A DNA stretch of 64,000 nt from Pantoea sp. alder81 (lineage in GTDB: Bacteria > Pseudomonadota > Gammaproteobacteria > Enterobacterales > Enterobacteriaceae): positions 186,001 to 250,000 of the forward strand of contig NZ_JAIUDA010000006.1 in assembly GCF_020179835.1 (NCBI RefSeq), written 5' to 3'. Within the stretch, counting starts at the first letter, position 1. Every line of letters starts with the position of its first letter. Shown in pieces: positions 57,382 through 64,000 of this stretch. A model generated the notes under the pieces. It did no database searches. It was not told where the DNA came from and saw nothing but the letters and a program-made list of their open reading frames with translations. Both the position numbers and the translations under genes were made by a program.

Positions 57382-60300
57382 ACTTAACCAGGCTGTTTAT
57401 CTTCCGTCCGGTCACCACGTTGTTGTTAACGTTGTCGATCATGCTGCTGGGTTTGCTGGGTTATCGGCTGCTGCCGGTGGCCCCGCTGCCGCAGGTGGAT
57501 TTCCCGACCATCATGGTCAGCGCCAGCTTAGCCGGTGCCAGCCCGGAAACCATGGCGGCCACGGTGGCGACACCGCTGGAGCGCTCGCTGGGGCAGATCG
57601 CGGGCGTCACCGAAATGACCTCGACCAGCTCGCAGGGCTCCACCAGCGTCATTTTGCAGTTTGATCTCGACCGCGACATCAACGGGGCGGCGCGTGATGT
57701 GCAGGCGGCGATCAATGCCGCGCGCAGTCTGCTGCCGAGCGCCATGGAGTCGCTGCCGACCTATCGCAAAGCTAACCCGTCCGATGCGCCGATTGTGATG
57801 CTGGCGCTGACCTCCGCCACGCGCACGCCGGGTGAACTCTACGACCTCGCCGAGAGCAAAATCGAGCAGGCGATGGGGCAGGTTAAAGGTGTCGGTGAAG
57901 TGTCGCTGATGGGCAGTGCGCTGCCAGCGGTGCGTATCGATCTGCAACCGCTCAAGCTGGCGCAGTACGGCATCTCGCTGGATAAGGTACGTGAAGCCAT
58001 CGCCAATAGCACCACCAACAAACCCAAAGGCATTCTGCAGGGTAGCCAGCAATCATGGGTGGTGGACAGCAATGGGCAGTTGGATAAAGCGGCGCAGTAT
58101 CAGGATCTGATCGTCAGCTATAAAGAGGGCAAAGCGGTGCGGCTGCATGACGTCGCTACCGTGTACGATTCGGTAGAAGATCAGTACCAGGCCGGTTTCC
58201 TCAATTCGCAGCCGTCGGTGATGGTGGGCATTAAGCGCCAGGCCGGGGCCAATATGCTCGACACCATTGATGCTATCAAAGCGCAGCTGCCGGCTCTGGA
58301 AAAAGATCTGCCCGCGGATACCCAGCTGAAAGTGGTGGTGGACCGTTCGCCGACAGTGCGTGAATCCCTTTACGACACCGAAGAGACGCTGCTGATCGCC
58401 ATGTTGCTGGTGATCGCGGTGGTGTTTGTTTTCCTGCGCAACGTGCAGGCAGTGGTGATCCCGGCGTTGGCGCTGCCGGTGTCACTGATTGGTACCTGTG
58501 CGGTGATGTATCTGCTGGGCTACAGCCTCGATAACCTGTCGCTGATGGCGCTGATTATCGCCACGGGATTTGTCGTCGATGATGCCATCGTGGTGCTGGA
58601 GAACATCACGCGCCATATCGAAGAGGGATTAAGTCCGCTGCGCGCGGCGCTGAAAGGCGCGCAGGAAGTGAGTTTCACCGTGCTGTCGATGACCATGTCA
58701 CTGATCGCGGTGTTTATCCCGATCCTGCTGATGGGTAGCATTGTCGGGCGTTTGTTCCGCGAGTTTGCGGTGACGCTCACCGTCTCGCTGCTGATCTCGA
58801 TGTTTGTTTCACTCAGCCTGACGCCGATGCTGTGCGCTCGCCTGTTGAAGCCGAAACCGAAAGTCAGCAAGCGCCCCCATCCGCTGTATCAGTTTATTGA
58901 AAATCAGCTGAATGGCTTGCTGGCAGCCTATTCGCGTGGGCTGACGTGGGTGATGGCGCACCAGAAGATCACCATGTTCAGCCTGGTGCTGACGGTGCTG
59001 CTCAATCTGTTTCTGTTCACCGTGGTGCAGAAAGGCTTCTTCCCCAATCAGGACACCGGCCTGCTGATGGGCGCACTGCGTGCTGACCAGAACATCTCGT
59101 TCCAGGCGATGAAGCCGAAGATGCTGGAGTTCACTAAGATCATCCAGTCGGATCCGGCGGTGGACAGCGTGATGTCATCGATGGGCAGCGGCATGTTTGG
59201 CTCGCGTAACAGCGCCAACTTCTTTGTGCGCCTGAAGGATTTCAGCGACCGCGATGCCACGGCTACCGAAGTGGCTAACCGCCTGAGCCTGAAGACCAGC
59301 CATATCGCCGGGGCGCAGATGTTCCTGATGGCGGCGCAGGATCTGCACATTGGTGGGCGCAGCGCCAACGCCACCTATCAATACAGTTTGCAGGCGGACG
59401 ATCTGGATGTGCTGCGCGAGTGGACGCCAAAAGTGCAGGCGGCGCTGGCGGCGATCCCACAGCTCAACAGCGTGGACTCTGATTCACAAACCGGCGGCCA
59501 GGAAGTGGTGATCAATATCGATCGCGATCGCGCCCAACGGCTCGGCGTTAACGTGCAGATGCTGGATACCATGCTGAATAACGCCTTTAGCCAGCGCCAG
59601 GTGGCGACGCTGTATCATACGCTCAATCAGTATCACGTGGTGATGTCGTTGCAGGATAGCTACACCCGCGATCCTGAGATCCTCAAAGAGCTGTATGTGA
59701 TCAACGACAGCGGCGATCGTGTGCCGCTGGCGGCTTTCGCCAGCTTCAAAGGCGGTAATGCGCCGCTGTCGGTGGCGCATCAGGGGCAGTCGGCCACCAG
59801 CACTGTCGCGTTTAACCTGAATGATGGCGTGTCGCTGGAGCAGGCACAGGCGCTGATCAAGCAAGCAATGGCGCAACTCGGCTTGCCGTCCACTATTCAG
59901 GCCGGATTTGCCGGTACCGCAGCCGCCTTCGCGCAGCTCACCGCCACCATGCCGTGGCTGATTATTGCCGCGCTGGCAGCGGTGTATATCGTGCTGGGCG
60001 TGCTGTATGAGAGTTATATCCATCCCATCACCATTCTCTCCACGCTGCCATCGGCGGGGGTGGGCGCGCTACTGCTGCTGCTGCTCACCAATACGCAGCT
60101 GACGGTGATCGCCTTGATCGGCATTATTTTGCTGATCGGCATCGTGAAGAAGAACGCCATCATGATGATCGATTTCGCCATTCACGCCGAACGCACGCAG
60201 GGCATGTCGCCGAAACAGGCGATTACGCAGGCCTGTCTGATGCGTTTCCGTCCGATCATGATGACCACGCTGGCGGCCTTCTTCGGTGCCTTGCCGCTGG

Positions 60301-60479
60301 CATTGGGCAGCGGCGGCGATGCGGACTTGCGTAGTCCGCTCGGCATCGCGATTGCTGGTGGTCTGGCGCTCAGCCAGTTGTTAACCCTGTTTACCACGCC
60401 GGTTGTATATCTCTGGCTCGATAGTTTAAGCCGCGCCACCAAACGTCAGTGGCAGCGCATGCGTCATGTGGAATCCTGA
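57378..60479 (+). CDS. mdtC: RND pump subunit MdtC
   Basis: 1033 residues (E. coli MdtC 1025). Opens [41 protein letters not shown] and [18 protein letters not shown] mark the proton-relay helices. Works with MdtB in a B2C trimer. No Ser/Thr insert at the site where MdtB has one. Ends three bases before the outer-membrane factor gene, where E. coli has the MFS gene mdtD and then baeSR; neither is present here. Confidence 0.94.
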   Translation: MNLTRLFIFRPVTTLLLTLSIMLLGLLGYRLLPVAPLPQVDFPTIMVSASLAGASPETMAATVATPLERSLGQIAGVTEMTSTSSQGSTSVILQFDLDRDINGAARDVQAAINAARSLLPSAMESLPTYRKANPSDAPIVMLALTSATRTPGELYDLAESKIEQAMGQVKGVGEVSLMGSALPAVRIDLQPLKLAQYGISLDKVREAIANSTTNKPKGILQGSQQSWVVDSNGQLDKAAQYQDLIVSYKEGKAVRLHDVATVYDSVEDQYQAGFLNSQPSVMVGIKRQAGANMLDTIDAIKAQLPALEKDLPADTQLKVVVDRSPTVRESLYDTEETLLIAMLLVIAVVFVFLRNVQAVVIPALALPVSLIGTCAVMYLLGYSLDNLSLMALIIATGFVVDDAIVVLENITRHIEEGLSPLRAALKGAQEVSFTVLSMTMSLIAVFIPILLMGSIVGRLFREFAVTLTVSLLISMFVSLSLTPMLCARLLKPKPKVSKRPHPLYQFIENQLNGLLAAYSRGLTWVMAHQKITMFSLVLTVLLNLFLFTVVQKGFFPNQDTGLLMGALRADQNISFQAMKPKMLEFTKIIQSDPAVDSVMSSMGSGMFGSRNSANFFVRLKDFSDRDATATEVANRLSLKTSHIAGAQMFLMAAQDLHIGGRSANATYQYSLQADDLDVLREWTPKVQAALAAIPQLNSVDSDSQTGGQEVVINIDRDRAQRLGVNVQMLDTMLNNAFSQRQVATLYHTLNQYHVVMSLQDSYTRDPEILKELYVINDSGDRVPLAAFASFKGGNAPLSVAHQGQSATSTVAFNLNDGVSLEQAQALIKQAMAQLGLPSTIQAGFAGTAAAFAQLTATMPWLIIAALAAVYIVLGVLYESYIHPITILSTLPSAGVGALLLLLLTNTQLTVIALIGIILLIGIVKKNAIMMIDFAIHAERTQGMSPKQAITQACLMRFRPIMMTTLAAFFGALPLALGSGGDADLRSPLGIAIAGGLALSQLLTLFTTPVVYLWLDSLSRATKRQWQRMRHVES

Positions 60480-60482
60480 TCG

Positions 60483-61877
60483 ATGAAAAATATTCTGAAA
60501 TTTACCCCGATGGTGGTGGCACTGTTGCTGGCGGGTTGTGCAGTGGGTCCTGATTATCAGCGCCCGACCATGGCGATGCCGACCCATTTTAAAGAAGCCA
60601 AAGGCTGGCAGCAGGCCACGCCGCAGGATGAGCAGAGCAAAGGCGACTGGTGGTCGGTGTATCACGATGCCACGCTGGATAGCCTGTTGCGTCAGGTAAG
60701 CATCTCCAACCAGAACGTGGCGAGCTATGCCGCACAGTATCGTGAAGCGCAGGCGCTGACCTCGCAGTCACGCGCGGCATTGTTCCCGTCAGTGAGCTAC
60801 GACGCCAGCAGCACGCGCAGCGGCAGTCGCGCCAGCACCACTGGCCAGCGTAGCGTCAGCAATGCGCATGCCGCCGATCTCAGCGCCAGCTGGGAGCTGG
60901 ATTTGTGGGGCAAACTGCGCCACACGCTGGAAGAGAACAAGGCCAGTGCGCAGGCGAGTAAAGCCGAGCTGGCGAACATTACGCTAAGTGCCCAATCGGA
61001 GCTGGCGCAGGATTACTTCCAGCTACGCATCCTCGACGAGAAAATTGCTCTGTATCAGCGCAGTATTGATGCTTATCAGCGCTATATGACGGTGATTCAG
61101 AACAAGTACTCGGCGGGCAGCGAATCTCGCGCCACGCTGGCACAGGCACAAATGCAGCTGGAGAGTGCACGCGCCTCCGCGCAGGATTATCAGTGGCAGC
61201 GCGCGCAGTCGGAACACGCGATAGCCTTGCTGATGGGCCGTGCACCGGCTGATTTCTCGCTGCCAGTGGCGAAGCTGGATGCCACGTTACCCGCGATTCC
61301 CAACAGTCTGCCTTCTGCGTTGCTGCAGCGCCGTCCGGATATCGCTTATGCCGAACGTAACGTGGCATCGGCCAATGCGGCGGTGGGTGTGGCGATTGCC
61401 GGTTATTATCCCGATCTGACGTTAAGCGCCACGGGCGGCGTGAGTTCATCGGCCATCAACAGCCTGTTCTCACTGCCGAATCGCGTCTGGTCATTAGGGC
61501 CGGAGCTGAGCGGCACGCTGCTGGATTTCGGTGCCACCTCAGCCAAAGTGGAGCAGGCCCGCGCCGCCTATGACGCCAGCGTGGCGGATTATCGCCAGTC
61601 GGTGCTGACGGCGATGGGTGAAGTGGAAGATTATCTGGTGCAGCTGAATACGCTGAAGGGCGAGATTGCTTCACAGCAACTGGCGACCAGTGCCGCGCAG
61701 GAGTCAGCGCGGGTGACGCGTAACCAGTATGACGCCGGGATGATTGATTATCTCGATGTGGCGACCACGGAAAACAGCAGCCTGAGCGAGCAACAAAGCT
61801 TGCTGTCATTGCAAAGCACGCAGTGGGTGAGCAGCGTTGAGTTGATTGCGGCGCTAGGTGGGGGCTGGCAGGGGTGA
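60483..61877 (+). CDS. Outer-membrane factor lipoprotein of the MdtABC system
   Basis: 464 residues with lipobox LAGC (Cys19) and the VGPDYQRP start of NodT/OprM-type factors. OEP repeats with SWELDLWGKLRHTLEENK and LSGTLLDFGATSAKVEQA. Three bases after mdtC, so certainly the same operon. The layout mdtABC plus its own outer-membrane factor resembles muxABC-opmB of Pseudomonas and removes the need for TolC. Paralogue of the factor at 51397. Confidence 0.92.
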   Translation: MKNILKFTPMVVALLLAGCAVGPDYQRPTMAMPTHFKEAKGWQQATPQDEQSKGDWWSVYHDATLDSLLRQVSISNQNVASYAAQYREAQALTSQSRAALFPSVSYDASSTRSGSRASTTGQRSVSNAHAADLSASWELDLWGKLRHTLEENKASAQASKAELANITLSAQSELAQDYFQLRILDEKIALYQRSIDAYQRYMTVIQNKYSAGSESRATLAQAQMQLESARASAQDYQWQRAQSEHAIALLMGRAPADFSLPVAKLDATLPAIPNSLPSALLQRRPDIAYAERNVASANAAVGVAIAGYYPDLTLSATGGVSSSAINSLFSLPNRVWSLGPELSGTLLDFGATSAKVEQARAAYDASVADYRQSVLTAMGEVEDYLVQLNTLKGEIASQQLATSAAQESARVTRNQYDAGMIDYLDVATTENSSLSEQQSLLSLQSTQWVSSVELIAALGGGWQG

Positions 61878-61891
61878 TGTTTTAAATCTGA

Positions 61892-61947
61892 GAGGTTGCC
61901 ATTAATGGCAACCTCACGTTTTTGTAGGGTGCGCATTTATGCGCATC
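61892..61947. repeat. Composite palindromic repeat with compensatory changes
   Basis: First hairpin GAGGTTGCCAT-TA-ATGGCAACCTC is 11 bp and perfect although both arms differ from the consensus (C to T and G to A), i.e. paired substitutions. Second hairpin GGTGCGCAT-TT-ATGCGCATC keeps pairing through one G-T wobble. Lies between the mdt operon and aas. Confidence 0.85.
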
Positions 61948-62040
61948 AAGATCCATCACGATAAATCACCACGCCACTTGTCGAAAATCGCCAGATCCTG
62001 CAAGGTAAGCGCCATATTTTACCGCTGCTAAGGAGCTGGC

Positions 62041-64000
62041 ATGCTATTCACTGTTCTGCGTTTCCTGTTTCGCCTGTTATGGCGGGTGGAACTGCGTGGC
62101 GATCTCACCGCCCTGCACAAAGAAAAAGTGCTGATCACCCCTAACCATATGTCATTCCTTGATGGCATTTTGGTGGCGCTGTTTCTGCCGATCAAACCGG
62201 TGTTCGCTGTTTATTCCTCGATTAGCGATCAATGGTATATGCGGCTCCTGAAGCCGATCATCGATTTCGTGCCGCTCGATCCCACTAAACCGATGTCGAT
62301 CAAACATCTGGTGCGCATGATCAACCAGGGCCGCCCGGTGGTGATCTTCCCGGAAGGGCGTATCACCGTCACCGGATCCTTGATGAAGATTTACAGCGGG
62401 GCGGGTTTTGTCGCGGCGAAATCGGGTGCGACCGTGGTCCCGATGCGCATCGAAGGGGCGGAATATACGCCGTTTGGTCGTCTGGCGGGCGTGTTCAAAC
62501 GCCGCCTGTTCCCGCGCATCACCTTAAGTGTCTTACCGGCTACCGTTATTCCGATGCCGGAAGCCAAACGTGCGCGCGATCGCCGCATTCTGGCGGGTGA
62601 GCACTTACATCATGTGATGATGGAAGCGCGTATGGCGGTGCGTCCGCGTGAAACCCTGTTTGAAGCCTTCCTTAATGCACGCCAGCGTTATGGCATCACC
62701 AAACCTTGCATCGAAGACATCAACTTCAAGCCGGACAGCTACACCGGGCTGCTGAAAAAATCACTCGGCGTGGGCCGTATTCTTGAGCGCTACAGCCAGC
62801 AGGGCGAATACGTTGGCCTGCTGCTGCCGAATGCCACCGTCACGGCGGCGGCGATCCTTGGTGCTTCACTGCGCGGTCGTATCCCGGCGATGCTTAACTA
62901 CACCGCGGGTGTCAACGGCATGCGTGCGGCGCTTACCGCTTCGCAGGTCAAAACCGTTTTCACCTCACGCCAGTTCCTGGAAAAGGGCAATCTGTGGCAC
63001 TTGCCGCAGGGTTTAACCGAGGTGCAGTGGATCTATCTTGAAGACCTGAAAGATACCGTCACGCTCAAAGACAAACTGTGGATTGTGGCGCACATGCTGA
63101 TGCCGCGTCGCGCCCAGGTGATGCAGCAGCCGGAAGATGCCGCGATGGTGCTGTTCACTTCCGGTTCGGAAGGCAATCCGAAAGGCGTGGTGCACTCGCA
63201 TAAAAGCCTGTTGGCGAACGTCGAGCAGATTCGTACCGTGGCGGATTTCACTCCGCGCGATCGTTTTATGTCGGCGCTGCCGCTGTTCCACGCTTTCGGT
63301 CTGACGGTCGGCCTGTTTACGCCGCTGCTGACCGGGGCGCAGGTCTTCCTCTATCCGAGCCCGCTGCATTACCGCATTGTGCCGGAACTGGTGTATGACC
63401 GTAACTGCACCGTGCTGTTTGGCACCTCGACCTTCCTTGGTAACTACGCGCGCTTTGCCAGCCCGTATGATTTCGCACGTCTGCGTTACGTGGTCGCGGG
63501 CGCGGAGAAATTACAGGAAGGCACGCGTCAAATTTACGCCGAGAAGTACGGCATCCGTATTCTTGAAGGCTACGGCGTGACAGAGTGCGCGCCAGTGGTG
63601 GCGATCAACGTGCCGATGGCCGCGAAAACCCACACGGTGGGCCGTATTCTGCCTGGCATGGATTCACGTCTGATTTCGGTGCCAGGCATCGAGCAGGGCG
63701 GTCGTCTGCAACTGCGTGGTCCGAACGTAATGAACGGCTACCTGCGCGTTGAGAATCCCGGCGTGCTGGAGAAGCCGGTAGCCGATAACGGCGAGGGCGA
63801 AATGGAAGCCGGTTGGTACGACACCGGTGATATCGTCAGCTTCGATGAGGGGGGCTTCTGTCAGATTCAGGGCCGTGCCAAACGATTCGCCAAAATCGCC
63901 GGTGAGATGGTCTCGCTGGAGATTGTGGAGCAGATTGCGCTGAAAGCTTCGGGCGAGAAGCAGCATGCCGCGTCACTGCGCCCTGACGGTAATCGTGGTG
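62041..64000 (+). CDS. aas: Aas: 2-acylglycerophosphoethanolamine acyltransferase / acyl-ACP synthetase (3'-truncated by window end)
   Basis: Bifunctional inner-membrane enzyme that reacylates lysophosphatidylethanolamine. 653 codons are present of about 719 expected; no stop occurs before the window edge. N-terminal PlsC domain with NHMSFLDG (HX4D acyltransferase motif) and FPEGRIT, followed by an AMP-binding domain with [29 protein letters not shown] and YDTGD. Starts [12 protein letters not shown]. In E. coli aas lies next to omrA/omrB and galR, so it marks the far end of the expanded galR-aas interval. Confidence 0.96.
   Translation, partial: MLFTVLRFLFRLLWRVELRGDLTALHKEKVLITPNHMSFLDGILVALFLPIKPVFAVYSSISDQWYMRLLKPIIDFVPLDPTKPMSIKHLVRMINQGRPVVIFPEGRITVTGSLMKIYSGAGFVAAKSGATVVPMRIEGAEYTPFGRLAGVFKRRLFPRITLSVLPATVIPMPEAKRARDRRILAGEHLHHVMMEARMAVRPRETLFEAFLNARQRYGITKPCIEDINFKPDSYTGLLKKSLGVGRILERYSQQGEYVGLLLPNATVTAAAILGASLRGRIPAMLNYTAGVNGMRAALTASQVKTVFTSRQFLEKGNLWHLPQGLTEVQWIYLEDLKDTVTLKDKLWIVAHMLMPRRAQVMQQPEDAAMVLFTSGSEGNPKGVVHSHKSLLANVEQIRTVADFTPRDRFMSALPLFHAFGLTVGLFTPLLTGAQVFLYPSPLHYRIVPELVYDRNCTVLFGTSTFLGNYARFASPYDFARLRYVVAGAEKLQEGTRQIYAEKYGIRILEGYGVTECAPVVAINVPMAAKTHTVGRILPGMDSRLISVPGIEQGGRLQLRGPNVMNGYLRVENPGVLEKPVADNGEGEMEAGWYDTGDIVSFDEGGFCQIQGRAKRFAKIAGEMVSLEIVEQIALKASGEKQHAASLRPDGNRG

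Overview
The window is one continuous piece of a gamma-proteobacterial chromosome. Gene content, protein sequences and gene order point to Enterobacterales, most likely Erwiniaceae (Pantoea or Erwinia-like). The genus is an inference, because no rRNA or marker gene is present. About half is core backbone in the order known from Escherichia coli: serA, fau, ssrS (6S RNA), zapA, ygfB, pepP, ubiH, ubiI, gcvTHP, ygfF, yqfA/trhA, ygfZ, sdhE, cptA, fldB, xerD, dsbC, recJ, prfB, lysS. Further on come lysR, lysA, galR, the sRNA pair omrB/omrA and aas, also in the E. coli order.

Region by region: 1-22,650 is housekeeping (serine and folate metabolism, 6S RNA, cell division, ubiquinone hydroxylases, glycine cleavage, Fe-S and flavin maturation, recombination, disulfide isomerisation, RF2 with its programmed frameshift, lysyl-tRNA synthetase). 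22,650-36,780 is accessory. It starts with an RpiR-type regulator and an operon that interleaves a polar-amino-acid-type ABC importer (binding protein and two permeases, no ATPase) with three DUF1989 (carboxyguanidine-deiminase/urea-carboxylase-associated family) proteins. A chaperone-usher fimbrial operon with three chaperones follows, then a lipoprotein serine protease. 36,783-41,705 holds an MFS exporter, divergent lysR/lysA, a GNAT acetyltransferase and galR.

41,705-62,040 is the galR-aas interval, which in E. coli holds little besides omrA and omrB. Here it has expanded to about 20 kb. A BisC-like molybdoenzyme lies between galR and omrB. An FtsI/PBP3 paralogue lies between omrB and omrA. 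Two complete RND systems lie between omrA and aas: an AcrAB-type pump with its own outer-membrane factor, and mdtABC with its own outer-membrane factor. The window ends inside aas.

A palindromic intergenic element made of two hairpins recurs at six places, whole or in part; one half-copy forms the lysS terminator. The best candidate for an undescribed system is the RpiR/ABC/3xDUF1989 cluster at 22,763-27,973. All calls come from reading the sequence and remembered family knowledge; no database search was run.
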